Source: Pelagibacterales bacterium SAG-MED23
GTDB lineage: Bacteria > Pseudomonadota > Alphaproteobacteria > Pelagibacterales > Pelagibacteraceae
Direction: 5' to 3'
Length of the DNA stretch: 58,805 bases
NCBI GenBank assembly: GCA_014653935.1
Contig: JACWDU010000002.1
Coordinates: 1-58,805 of the forward strand
Part shown: positions 38,176 to 46,412 of the stretch, piece after piece
Layout: each line of letters starts with the position of its first letter
How positions within the stretch are numbered: position 1 is the first letter of the stretch
The notes under the pieces: generated by a model
The model's input: only the letters and a program-made list of their open reading frames with translations
Databases searched by the model: none
What the model was told of the DNA's origin: nothing
Program-made: the position numbers and the translations under genes

Positions 38176-38316
38176 CTAATATTTTTTGATTATATGGATT
38201 GAATTTTTATCAAGACTTTTAATTGCCCACCCATCATTAGCATGGGCATGTGGATGGACAATTAAGAGGATCACGAAAGCAACTAAATGAAGAAAAAAGA
38301 ATAATGATAATCTCAC
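38176..38316 (-). CDS. Possible small secreted peptide, 46 aa, histidine-rich
   Basis: In the 416-bp stretch between the PhyH and cytochrome c genes, the minus strand carries a GTG-started frame of 46 codons. It has a convincing signal peptide (MRLSLFFFLHLVAFVILLIV) ending at HPHAHA, then NDGWAIKSLDKN. The His-rich cleavage region and the nearby cytochrome/DUF4396 genes hint at metal or respiratory function, but I recognise no family. Could be a remnant. Confidence 0.3.
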   Translation of the reverse strand: MRLSLFFFLHLVAFVILLIVHPHAHANDGWAIKSLDKNSIHIIKKY

Positions 38317-38425
38317 GATTCTATTTTTAGAATATTGATTTGTTTTAATTAGGTTCTAATTTCGTTACGATTATGAATAATAATCACATTTTAAACACAC
38401 ATTATTTTAGGTATAAGATTAATAT

Positions 38426-38494
38426 ATGAAATATATTTTATTAGGTGCTGCTATCGCTTTTGCAATGTATTTAGGCGATAAATACATTCTTTAG
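38426..38494 (+). CDS. Possible 22-aa membrane micro-ORF
   Basis: ATG 38426 to TAG 38494 encodes MKYILLGAAIAFAMYLGDKY plus two residues: a short single-helix peptide with Lys at the N-terminal end and a charged DK near the other. It lies 42 bases before the cytochrome c gene in the same direction. Codons resemble neighbouring genes. The rest of 38317-38536 is non-coding and AT-rich. Confidence 0.3.
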   Translation: MKYILLGAAIAFAMYLGDKYIL

Positions 38495-38536
38495 TAAGTC
38501 AATTTTATACAAGTTAATTACCGTTTAATTTGCTAA

Positions 38537-38977
38537 ATGTATTTAATGAGGTTCAAATTTATAATAGTTTTTATAACTTCTTTATTTGTATTTGAAATTT
38601 CAAACGCACATAATCATTTTCCAATCACAAGAGATTCTGAGGCAAACATATTTAAAGGGAAGGTTCTTTATGAACAGCATTGTGCTTCATGCCATATGGT
38701 AAATTTAGTGGGTGCAGCGGATTGGAAGGGTGTTGATAAGGATGGTCATAGAAAAGCTCCTCCTTTAAATGGCACAGGACATACTTGGCATCATTCAGAT
38801 GAAATTCTTCATAAAATAATTAAACTTGGTTTTGCAAAATTAATTAATAATTATGAAGGTAAAATGTATGGTTTCGGCGAAAAAATAAATGATGAGGGTA
38901 TTGATAATGTGCTTTCTTATATTAAATCATATTGGGCAGATGATATATATCAACATCAAATAAGTATGAGTAAATAA
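38537..38977 (+). CDS. Secreted monohaem cytochrome c
   Basis: 146 aa with an N-terminal signal peptide (cut likely after SNAH or SNA, about residue 24) and one haem-binding motif CASCH near residue 49. The later KMYGFG probably supplies the axial Met. Small class I cytochrome for periplasmic electron transfer. Start may be ATG 38537 or ATG 38546; the second gives a more ordinary signal peptide. The next gene (DUF4396) starts 1 base after the stop. Confidence 0.87.
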   Translation: MYLMRFKFIIVFITSLFVFEISNAHNHFPITRDSEANIFKGKVLYEQHCASCHMVNLVGAADWKGVDKDGHRKAPPLNGTGHTWHHSDEILHKIIKLGFAKLINNYEGKMYGFGEKINDEGIDNVLSYIKSYWADDIYQHQISMSK

Positions 38978-38978
38978 T

Positions 38979-39422
38979 ATGAGCGCTGAAGCAATAAGTT
39001 TTAATTGGAAATGTAAACATACATGGAGAAGAAGTGCTAAGAATACAGCTTGGTGCTTGTTAGGTTGTGCTATTGGTGATTTTGGAACTATACTATTTTT
39101 TCAATTAACAAAAATTCCATTCCCAGTTTTAAGTATTATGATTTTAGCAATAATTAATGGTTTAATTACAAGTGTAATTTTAGAGACATTTATTTTAATA
39201 AAACAAAATTTTACTTTTCAAAAAGCTTTAAAGACCGCGTTAGGAATGAGCTTTATTTCAATGATTAGCATGGAAGTAACAATGAATATAACAGATTATC
39301 TATTAACAGGTGGTGCAATGCTTACATGGTGGGTTGTGCCTATAATGCTAGCAGTTGGGTTTGTTACTCCTTGGCCATATAACTACTGGAGACTAAAAAA
39401 GTTTAATCAAGCCTGTCATTAA
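38979..39422 (+). CDS. DUF4396 membrane protein
   Basis: 147 aa with about four membrane helices; WRRSAKNTAWCLLGCAIGDFG and the ending MLTWWVVPIMLAVGFVTPWP fit the DUF4396 family, whose members often sit near copper or cytochrome genes. Spaced one base from the cytochrome c gene, so probably functionally linked. No enzyme activity is known. Confidence 0.8.
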   Translation: MSAEAISFNWKCKHTWRRSAKNTAWCLLGCAIGDFGTILFFQLTKIPFPVLSIMILAIINGLITSVILETFILIKQNFTFQKALKTALGMSFISMISMEVTMNITDYLLTGGAMLTWWVVPIMLAVGFVTPWPYNYWRLKKFNQACH

Positions 39423-39432
39423 TAATTAGATC

Positions 39433-40404
39433 ATGATTGATTATTGTATTATTGGCTCAGGTATTTCTGGCTCAACGATTGCTAATCTTTTAAAGAAAAA
39501 ATCTATAGTCCATGTTTTTGATAAAGCCAAAGGTGTAGGGGGCAGAAGTTCTTTTAAAAGATACAAAAACAACATTGGATTTGATCACGGTCTTCAATAT
39601 CTATCTCCAAAATCATTAGAATTTAAAAAGTTTACAAAAAAATTAATAAATCAAAAAGTTCTTAAAAAATGGAATGGAGATCATAAGTTTTTAAATAACA
39701 ATGTTCAGCAAGATAAAAAACATATTAAATTAATCGGCGTAAAGGGAAACAACGAAATAAGTAAACATTATTTAAAAAAAATTAATTATACGCTTAATTC
39801 AGAATTAACAAGGATTAGAAGAGATAAAGGTATATGGAATTTAACCTTTGAGGATAAACAAATACAATCAAAAAACTTAATATTAACAGCTCCATTTCTA
39901 CAATCAAAAAAACTTTCACAAAAATTTGTTAAAACCCAACTGTTTAAAAATAAAGTCAAAATGAATTCTAATTTAACAGTTTTGCTAATGACTAATAGAA
40001 CTAATAATAAAGCCAGCAGTTATTTTACAAACGATGAAACTTTAGGTTGGATCTCATATGAGAATTCTAAAAAAAGATTTAAATATAATAAGGATTTATG
40101 GGTACTACAAAGCACTTTTAAGTATGGGGATAAACATACTGATAATTATAGAAATAAAAGAAAATATTATACCAATGTACTAATCAATAAATTCAAAAAA
40201 CTTACAGGTATTAAAATTAAAAAAATATACTTCACTCATATCCATGGATGGAAGTATTCGTCTAATTTAAAAGCTATAAATGTTAAAAGTTATTGGGATA
40301 AAAAATGTGGTCTTGGAATATGTGCAGATTGGTTTGGAGGACCAAGACTTGAGAATGGTTGGCTGAGTGCTAATGATTTATATACTAAAATAATTAAAAG
40401 ATAG
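39433..40404 (+). CDS. Renalase-like FAD/NAD(P)-binding oxidoreductase
   Basis: 323 aa with an N-terminal dinucleotide fold: IIGSGISGSTIANLL (GxGxxG, residues 6-20) followed by the FAD-type VFDKAKGVGGRSS, which matches COG3380 renalase-like flavoproteins. The end GICADWFGGPRLENGWLSA is the typical FAD-pyrophosphate region. Substrate unknown; some members oxidise isomeric NAD(P)H. Confidence 0.83.
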   Translation: MIDYCIIGSGISGSTIANLLKKKSIVHVFDKAKGVGGRSSFKRYKNNIGFDHGLQYLSPKSLEFKKFTKKLINQKVLKKWNGDHKFLNNNVQQDKKHIKLIGVKGNNEISKHYLKKINYTLNSELTRIRRDKGIWNLTFEDKQIQSKNLILTAPFLQSKKLSQKFVKTQLFKNKVKMNSNLTVLLMTNRTNNKASSYFTNDETLGWISYENSKKRFKYNKDLWVLQSTFKYGDKHTDNYRNKRKYYTNVLINKFKKLTGIKIKKIYFTHIHGWKYSSNLKAINVKSYWDKKCGLGICADWFGGPRLENGWLSANDLYTKIIKR

Positions 40405-40483
40405 GATAATTATCTATATTTTAAATTGTGATAAGCGTCGATTTGTTAAATGTAGTATAAAAATTTATTTAGTATTTTAAATT

Positions 40484-40873
40484 ATGATTGAACAAATAAG
40501 CATTTACTTAACATCAATGATTCTTGGAATAATGTTATTCTTTTCCTTTGTTATAGCACCTGTTGTGTTTACTACATTAGACGAAGAGAATGCTCGTAAA
40601 TTTATAAGAAGAATATTTCCTTTTTATTACAACGTAAATCTTGGGATAAGTTTAATAGTTTTAGTAATATTTTTATTATTGAGTAAATTTGGAATAGATC
40701 TTTATCTAATTTTAGCAATCACACTTTTATTTGCTACTTCAAATTATCTATTAATGCCTTTGATCAATAAATACAGAGATGAAAAACAAGATAAAAAATT
40801 TAAATATTCTCATTTTATGTCCGTAGTTATTAATTTTATTCAAATGATATTTTTAGTAATTTTACTAATTTAA
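40484..40873 (+). CDS. DUF4149 (TMEM205-like) membrane protein
   Basis: 129 aa with four predicted helices. FFSFVIAPVVFTTL followed by a charged ENARKFIRRIFPFYY segment is the DUF4149 pattern. Function unknown. It overlaps the next gene by one base, and a 79-base non-coding gap precedes it. Confidence 0.8.
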   Translation: MIEQISIYLTSMILGIMLFFSFVIAPVVFTTLDEENARKFIRRIFPFYYNVNLGISLIVLVIFLLLSKFGIDLYLILAITLLFATSNYLLMPLINKYRDEKQDKKFKYSHFMSVVINFIQMIFLVILLI

Positions 40874-41655
40874 TGAGCGGTTTATCTTCAAAGGAATTAG
40901 ATCAATATTCTAATAAAATACTTGAGGATTACGATACAAAAAATCCTAGCCAGATTTTTAAAGATAAAGTTAAAATCACTAATGAAGATGCTTTAATAAT
41001 CCAATCTAAAGTTGCTGATTTAAGATTAAAAAGAGGTGAAGAAATCATTGGTTATAAAATAGGATGTGTTTCAAAAGATACTCAAAAAAAAATGGGCTTT
41101 ACTCATCCAGCAAGTGGATTTCTTTGGAAAAATGAGCTGCATCAAAGCGGAGTGGAACTTAACAAAAAAGATTATTCTAATCCTGCAATGGAGGCAGAAT
41201 TTGGAGTTATACTTAATAGAGATATTAATCCAGACCTAGTATCATTTGATTATATATTAGAGTCTGTTCAATCAATTTATCCCTTGATAGAAATACATAA
41301 TTTAGTTTTTAATGGAGACGCTCCAAATGGTGCAGAACTTTTAGCCAATAATGCAATTCATGCTGGAGTTGTTTTAGGACCTGAGAACAAAGTTCCAAAC
41401 AGCAATGAAATCACTGATTTAAAACTAATCTATGACAATGAAGTAGTCGATAAATGGATAGATAAAAAATGGCCTTTTGATATGCTCGGTGAAATAGAGT
41501 GGTTAGTGAAAGATAAAGCAAAAACAAAAAATATTTTGAAAAAAAACGATTTAATTTTAACAGGTGCTTATGGATTTCCTGTTCCTATTAATGAAAAGAA
41601 ACTGATAGAGGTTACTTCTTCAGCTTTTGGGGACGTAACCTCAACATTTATTTAA
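40873..41655 (+). CDS. 2-keto-4-pentenoate hydratase / FAH-superfamily protein (MhpD-like)
   Basis: 260 aa of the MhpD/HpaH group: GEEIIGYKIGCVS, the metal-binding NPAMEAEFGVIL (Glu pair region), PLIEIHNL and LTGAYGFPVPI at the end. Members hydrate 2-oxopent-4-enoate or decarboxylate oxo-acids in meta-cleavage-type pathways. Its neighbour downstream is a 3-hydroxyisobutyrate-dehydrogenase-like enzyme, so the two probably belong to a small catabolic unit of unknown substrate. Confidence 0.82.
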   Translation: MSGLSSKELDQYSNKILEDYDTKNPSQIFKDKVKITNEDALIIQSKVADLRLKRGEEIIGYKIGCVSKDTQKKMGFTHPASGFLWKNELHQSGVELNKKDYSNPAMEAEFGVILNRDINPDLVSFDYILESVQSIYPLIEIHNLVFNGDAPNGAELLANNAIHAGVVLGPENKVPNSNEITDLKLIYDNEVVDKWIDKKWPFDMLGEIEWLVKDKAKTKNILKKNDLILTGAYGFPVPINEKKLIEVTSSAFGDVTSTFI

Positions 41656-41673
41656 ATTATGAAAGGAAAAATC

Positions 41674-42684
41674 ATGAGCAATATCATAACAATAGGAGTG
41701 ATTGGTTTAGGAAATGCTGGGTCACCAATTTTAAATAATTTGTACAAATCAAAAAAGTATAACATTGTAGCTTTTGATATTGATAAAAATAAGCTTGATG
41801 ATGTTTCTGAAGATATTACCAAAGCTAATTCTATTAAAGACCTTGCTGGAAAATGTAGTGTGGTCTTAACATGTCTACCTAAACCAGAGCATGTCCTAGA
41901 AGCCGTAGATGGAAAAGATGGTTTATTACATAACGCACTTTCAGGTATGGTTTGGATAGACACGTCCACAACTGACTTTAAACAAACTCAAAAATTAGCA
42001 GAAAAAGCGAAAACATTTGATGTTTCAATGCTAGAGGCTACTCTAACTGGTGGTGTTCATGCTTTACAAAATAACAATATGGTTTGCTTAGCTGGAGGAG
42101 ATAAAGAAATATTCAATAAATGGAAAGAGATTTTACAAGATGCAATTGGTGAGGTTGTTGTACTTTGTGGTGATATAGGGGCAGGAGCTATTGCAAAAGT
42201 TGTTTCAAACATGCTTGCATTTACTAATATGGTTGCAGCGTCTGAATGCATGATGATTGCTAAAAAAGCAGGATTGGATTTAGAAAGTTTTTTTGATGCT
42301 ATTAGAGTTTCTGCTGGAAATTCTTTTGCTTGGGAAACAGTTGTACCTCATATTTTTAACCAGAAATATGAATCTGGGTTTACAATGGATTTAGCATGCA
42401 AAGATATGAAATTAAGTTACTTACTTGGACAACATTTAAATGTACCATTAGATTTACATATGGAAGTTAAGAAGAAGATGAATGAAGCGAGAGTAAAATA
42501 TGGAGACAGCGCTGGATGTTATGTTTACCCTCGCACTCTAGAAGATAATCTTAATGAACCACTTTCATTAAAAGGATGGGATAATTGGGGATATGATATT
42601 AAAGTAGTGGATGGATCAATCGTTGTAAAACATAAAAATAGACCTAATTCAAAACATCCTCAATATAATTCAAAAGAGAAATAA
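41674..42684 (+). CDS. 3-hydroxyisobutyrate dehydrogenase-like NAD(P)-dependent oxidoreductase
   Basis: 336 aa beta-hydroxyacid dehydrogenase family. Rossmann motif IGLGNAGSPI near the start, WIDTSTTDF (substrate loop), LTGGVHAL and GDIGAGAIAKVVSNML with the catalytic Lys. A C-terminal tail of about 30 residues exceeds the usual length. I place the start at ATG 41674 because AGGA at 41664-41667 lies about 6 bases upstream; ATG 41659 adds five unlikely residues. Substrate unknown; glyoxylate/tartronate-semialdehyde or hydroxyisobutyrate are options. Confidence 0.87.
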   Translation: MSNIITIGVIGLGNAGSPILNNLYKSKKYNIVAFDIDKNKLDDVSEDITKANSIKDLAGKCSVVLTCLPKPEHVLEAVDGKDGLLHNALSGMVWIDTSTTDFKQTQKLAEKAKTFDVSMLEATLTGGVHALQNNNMVCLAGGDKEIFNKWKEILQDAIGEVVVLCGDIGAGAIAKVVSNMLAFTNMVAASECMMIAKKAGLDLESFFDAIRVSAGNSFAWETVVPHIFNQKYESGFTMDLACKDMKLSYLLGQHLNVPLDLHMEVKKKMNEARVKYGDSAGCYVYPRTLEDNLNEPLSLKGWDNWGYDIKVVDGSIVVKHKNRPNSKHPQYNSKEK

Positions 42685-42704
42685 TATTTGATACTTATAT
42701 CGAA

Positions 42705-43436
42705 ATGAATCTAAAAATTTCTATAGTTTGTCCATTACATAATAAAAAACTTAGCACTAATGAAATAAAAAACTTAACAATAACTTCAAAAACAAATCCA
42801 AAAATTAACAAATATTTTGTCTTACCAAATAATTATAAATTTAAGAAACATTTAAAACTCAAATTGCCAAAATTTAATCAAAAATTTATTAATAAAAAAC
42901 ATTTTCAATCTATTAAGAATTACAATAATTTAATGTTATCCACAAAAATATATAAAATGTTTTCAAAATATGATTATATGATTATTAATCAATCAGATGC
43001 TGTTATTATTAAAGACTTAAGCCCAATTGAAAATATTATCGAAAAATATGACTATATAGGTGCGCCATGGAGAAATCCCTTTTACTTAAATTATTTTGAA
43101 TTAAAAAATATCAAAATTATAAAACATTTTTTTAATCTTTTTAAAATACACCCTTTATTTGTTGGAAATGGAGGTTTATCAATAAGAAAAATAAAAAATT
43201 TTTCAAAATTATTTTCTGAATTAAAACTAAATCTTGATAAAAATATACCTGAAGATATTGTTATTTCTTATTTAGGTCAAAAGGGTAAATTACTGATACC
43301 AAAAATGAATATAGCTAAAAAAATATTTTCAGAAACTATCTTGGACAAAAATCTTAAAGTATATGGTTATCATGCTCTAGAATATTGGTCTCAACAAACG
43401 CAAAATAAAATTTATAAAAAATTTTCTAATATTTAA
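42705..43436 (+). CDS. DUF5672 glycosyltransferase-like protein
   Basis: 243 aa, Lys/Asn-rich, no signal peptide. The blocks IINQSDAVI (DxD-like position), DYIGAPWRN and VGNGGLSIRK are those of DUF5672 proteins found in polysaccharide clusters and thought to be glycosyltransferases. It starts a short accessory surface-glycan segment with the broken glycosyltransferase and the epimerase downstream. Composition is even more AT-rich than that of core genes. Confidence 0.75.
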   Translation: MNLKISIVCPLHNKKLSTNEIKNLTITSKTNPKINKYFVLPNNYKFKKHLKLKLPKFNQKFINKKHFQSIKNYNNLMLSTKIYKMFSKYDYMIINQSDAVIIKDLSPIENIIEKYDYIGAPWRNPFYLNYFELKNIKIIKHFFNLFKIHPLFVGNGGLSIRKIKNFSKLFSELKLNLDKNIPEDIVISYLGQKGKLLIPKMNIAKKIFSETILDKNLKVYGYHALEYWSQQTQNKIYKKFSNI

Positions 43437-43440
43437 ATTG

Positions 43441-44411
43441 ATGAAAACAATAGATTTAGCAGGTGTTTATTTTGCTTATGATAGACCTGATAATATAATT
43501 AAAACATTACCAATTTTACTAAATAGCAATTTGAAAACTATTTATATTTTTGTTGATGGACCAAAAAATAAAAAAAATATTATAAAAGTTAATAAAACAA
43601 AAAAAAATATAATTAATCTTACAAAAGGTAATAAAAAAATTTATAGAATATTTTATAAAAAAAATTTAGGAGTAAAAAAGAATTTTTTTAAATCTCTTGA
43701 CTTTGTATTTAAAAAAGAAAAACAAGCAATTATTCTAGAAGACGATTGTTTAATTAAAGAAAATTTTATTGATTTTTGTTTTCATCTTTTAAAAAAATAT
43801 AAAAAAAATAAAAAATCTGGGCCATATCAGGCAGTAATTTTATTGAGAAAGAAACATCTGCAAAAAACCTAGACTACTTATTTTCAAAATATTTCTTTTG
43901 TTGGGGGTGGTCAACTTGGTCTGACAGATGGCTTGATGTAGATCAAAGATTAACATTTTGGGATAGATGGAAAAAATCACATAAATTCAAAACATATTTT
44001 TCTAATCATTATGAAAGTGACTATTGGCGTTTTATTTTTGATCAAGTTTATAATGGTTCAATTAACAGTTGGGCATACTCAGTAAAAATGAATCTATTTT
44101 ACAAAAACAAATTAACCATTATACCAAAAGTAAATTTAGTAGAAAACTTAGGCTTTGGTAAAAATTCTACAACTACACTTGATTATAATGTGCATCTTGA
44201 TAAAAAATTAAACTCAAATTTTTCATTAAATAGGATGATCAAAGCACCAAAAATTAAAAATGATAATATCTTAGATCAAAAATTATTTGATTTAGTTTGG
44301 AGCGGTGATAGAATTAAATCTAACAGCTTATTCAAATTATTAATATATTATATAAAAGACTTTAAGAGAATTTTTTTAAAATATTATTATAGATTTTTTA
44401 ATAAAATATAA
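43441..44411 (+). pseudogene. Glycosyltransferase gene interrupted by a one-base frameshift
   Basis: The first part (ATG 43441 to stop 43872) begins as a family 2-like glycosyltransferase, with AIILEDDCLIKENF as the acidic motif. Near 43810-43815 the frame slips: the -1 frame reads KIWAISGSNFIEKETSAKN, then FCWGWSTWSDRW (the conserved W-G-W-x-T-W block), and stays open to 44411. Adding a single A to the A6 run at 43810-43815 restores one protein of about 323 aa. This may be a real decay event, a sequencing error in a homopolymer, or transcriptional/ribosomal slippage. Confidence 0.78.
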
Positions 44412-44447
44412 GTGAGAAATTGAATAGATTAAAATAATAAATTATAA

Positions 44448-45449
44448 ATGCATATTTTTATCACAGGTGTAGCAGGTTTTTTAGGGTCTAATCTTGCTGA
44501 TTTTTATATTAAAAAAGGATTTAAAGTTTCTGGTTGTGATAATTTAAGAGGGGGAGAATTAGAAAATATTTCTAAAGAAGTTATCTTTTACGAGGGTGAC
44601 TGTGAGAATCTAGAATTTATGAAAAAATCAACACTAGGGGTTGATGTTATTTGTCATTGTGCAGCTTTTGCTCACGAAGGACTATCTAGTTTATCTCCAA
44701 CATTAATTTGTAGTAATAATGTAACTGGTAGTGTTTCAGTTTTTACTGCAGCTATAATTAACAATGTTAAGAGAATAGTTTATTGTTCTTCTATGGCAAG
44801 ATATGGCAATATTTCTGTTCCATTTAAAGAAGAAGATATGGTAAATCCTGTTGATCCTTATGGTGTATCAAAAGTAGCTGCTGAAAATATTTTAAAAATT
44901 CTGAGTAAAACACATGGTATAGAATATAATATTGCTGTACCTCACAATATTATAGGACCTAAGCAAAAATTTGATGACCCATTTAGAAACGTAGTTTCAA
45001 TTATGGCTAATATGATTTTACAAAATAAAAAACCAATAATTTATGGGGATGGAAATCAAAAAAGATGTTTTTCTGATATCGTTGATTGCATTTATTGTTT
45101 TGATAAAATGTTAACAGATCCAAACATAATAAATCAAACAATTAATGTTGGACCAGATGAAGAGTTTATATCAATTAATGATTTATTTAAAATTATTTCA
45201 AACAAACTCCAGTTCAATGAAGAGCCAATCTATGTTCCTGACAGACCTAATGAAGTAAAATACGCAACTTGCTCTGCAGAAAAAGCTAGATTAACATTAG
45301 GCTATAAAACTTCAATATCACTAGATAAATCAATTGATAAAGTTATAAAGTTTATTAAAGAAAAAGGTCCCAAAAAATTTCAGTATAATTATGAATTAGA
45401 AATTCAAAATAATAAAACACCCAAAACCTGGACAGAAAAGCTATTTTAA
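44448..45449 (+). CDS. NAD-dependent sugar epimerase/dehydratase
   Basis: Extended short-chain dehydrogenase, 333 aa. The N-terminal Rossmann motif is ITGVAGFLGSNLAD (residues 4-17), the catalytic triad Ser in YCSSMARYG and Tyr-Lys in YGVSK, and a nucleotide-sugar-binding region RCFSDIVDCI follows. Acts on a nucleotide-sugar, most like UDP-glucose 4-epimerase relatives; the exact sugar is uncertain. Stops directly against the suhB remnant on the other strand. Confidence 0.88.
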   Translation: MHIFITGVAGFLGSNLADFYIKKGFKVSGCDNLRGGELENISKEVIFYEGDCENLEFMKKSTLGVDVICHCAAFAHEGLSSLSPTLICSNNVTGSVSVFTAAIINNVKRIVYCSSMARYGNISVPFKEEDMVNPVDPYGVSKVAAENILKILSKTHGIEYNIAVPHNIIGPKQKFDDPFRNVVSIMANMILQNKKPIIYGDGNQKRCFSDIVDCIYCFDKMLTDPNIINQTINVGPDEEFISINDLFKIISNKLQFNEEPIYVPDRPNEVKYATCSAEKARLTLGYKTSISLDKSIDKVIKFIKEKGPKKFQYNYELEIQNNKTPKTWTEKLF

Positions 45450-45666
45450 TTATTTAAAATTAACTTGAACTTGTTCATGTATAAACCTATTAGATGCAAG
45501 TATGTCAGTTGAGTCGATTGTCCATTCATTACCATTTGGTTGGGTAACCAATCCTCCAGCTTCCTTAACAATTAAAACTCCTGAACACATATCCCATAAT
45601 TTTAGATTTCTCTGATAAAAAGCATCAGTTTTTCCACTTGCTACTAAACTCAGATCAATTGCTGTG
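45450..45666 (-). pseudogene. 3' remnant of an inositol monophosphatase family gene (suhB-like)
   Basis: About 70 codons, ending in a normal stop, encode the C-terminus of an inositol-1-monophosphatase family protein: AIDLSLVASGKTDAFYQ, LKLWDMCSGVLIVKEAGG (the WD metal ligand) and DILASNRFIHEQ. The N-terminal 190 or so residues are gone; upstream of about 45666 the frame is merely antisense of the ugpC-like remnant. It is one half of a deletion junction. Confidence 0.85.
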
Positions 45667-46095
45667 ATGAATAAAGGAGTAATTGAACAGTTAGCAAAAC
45701 CAATGGAAATATATAAAAATCCAAAATCTCTTTTTGTTGCAAAATTTGTAGGAAGTCCCCAAATGAATATAGTAGATTTTAATGATGGTGAGCAATTAGC
45801 CTCAAGTTTATTAAATAAAACAAAGTTTGATAAAAATAATGTAAAAACATTAGGCATAAGACCAGAGTCTATAAAATTAACATCAAAAGATAATGGAGAC
45901 ATCAATGGTACAATCGAAACTATTCAACCTACCGGAGCAGATTGGATAGTTGGACTTAATATTTTGGGTAAATCAATATTTGCAATTAGTTCAGATCAAC
46001 CTCCTGGAAATGTAAATGATGTAATTGGTTTATCTTTTAAATTAGATGGTTTGCATACATTTGATAGAAATGATCTCAAACTAGAAGCAGACTAG
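45655..46095 (+). pseudogene. 3' remnant of an ABC sugar-transporter ATPase gene (UgpC/MalK type)
   Basis: Encodes only the end of a MalK/UgpC-family ATPase: AVMNKGVIEQLAKPMEIYKN, FVAKFVGSPQMN, then the C-terminal regulatory OB domain with LGIRPESIKL and LHTFDRNDLKL. Walker A, signature and Walker B are missing. GTG 45664 or ATG 45667 could start a truncated protein, but no ribosome site supports it. Together with the suhB remnant it marks a deletion that removed at least the 5' part of this gene. Confidence 0.85.
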
Positions 46096-46222
46096 AAGCC
46101 AAAGAGATAAAATAAATAAAATTTTACTTATTAGACTTGTTCAATTATAAATATTAGCATAAATACTCATGAAATTCATTAATGCCCTCGTGGTGAAATT
46201 GGTAGACACAAAGGACTTAAAA
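46081..46222 (+). repeat. Copy 1 of a ~141-bp imperfect direct repeat (ugpC end, tRNA-Leu promoter and 5' half)
   Basis: Aligns with 47587-47727. Identity is complete over the tRNA part (last 39 bases) and over 33 bases of the promoter region from TTGTTC (46137), weaker upstream, where CTAGAAGCAGACTAGAAGCC here matches CTAGACGTAGACTAGACGTT in copy 2. Copy 1 begins inside the last codons of the ugpC-like remnant. The two copies bound the tRNA-Leu island. Confidence 0.85.
46184..46222 (+). pseudogene. Truncated tRNA-Leu(TAA), 5' half only
   Basis: 39 bases identical to the intact tRNA-Leu at 47689-47727: acceptor 5' strand GCCCTCG, D-arm and anticodon arm up to the loop CTTAAAA. The sequence then changes to AACATAGGG, and no 3' half follows. 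The break is exactly at the 3' side of the anticodon loop, a common strand-exchange point of tRNA-targeting recombinases. Its promoter (TTGTTC 46137-46142) is intact and could drive the island genes. Confidence 0.88.
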
Positions 46223-46245
46223 AACATAGGGTAGGGATATTTTAT

Positions 46246-46270
46246 AGTCTCACACAGTCTCACACAGTCT
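46246..46270 (+). repeat. Tandem 10-bp repeat AGTCTCACAC x2.5
   Basis: Units at 46246-46255 and 46256-46265, plus AGTCT, 24 bases inside the left junction of the tRNA-Leu island. The CACAC core resembles the repeats at the ends of the tRNA-Thr island, so a recombinase arm-type site is a possible role. The rest of 46223-46412 has no gene; it is AT-rich with TATAC/GTATA near 46390-46405, perhaps a promoter. Confidence 0.55.
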
Positions 46271-46349
46271 TAAATCCCATTAAATCCTACACTTTAAAAA
46301 AACCTTTAATTATTTTTATTGGAAAATATGAATAATAGATTGTCTTAAA

Positions 46350-46379
46350 CTAGACGTAGACTAGACGTTAGAGAGATAG
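46350..46379 (+). repeat. Middle copy of the CTAGACGTAGACTAGACGTT motif
   Basis: 30 bases matching the start of copy 2 at 47587, and less exactly copy 1 at 46081. The motif is itself internally repeated (CTAGACGT, then CTAGACGT 10 bases later). Three copies in 1.6 kb suggest repeated recombination in this interval. Confidence 0.7.
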
Positions 46380-46412
46380 AATTATATATACAGATGTGTA
46401 TATTTTAATTAG

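Noticed and set aside
41652..41969. Minus-strand 105-codon frame at the dehydrogenase start
   Set aside because: Antisense of the Rossmann fold region of the plus-strand dehydrogenase; no own signals.
45450..45905. Minus-strand 151-codon frame read as one protein
   Set aside because: Only the last ~70 residues resemble inositol monophosphatase; the first part is antisense of the ugpC-like remnant and has no protein character.
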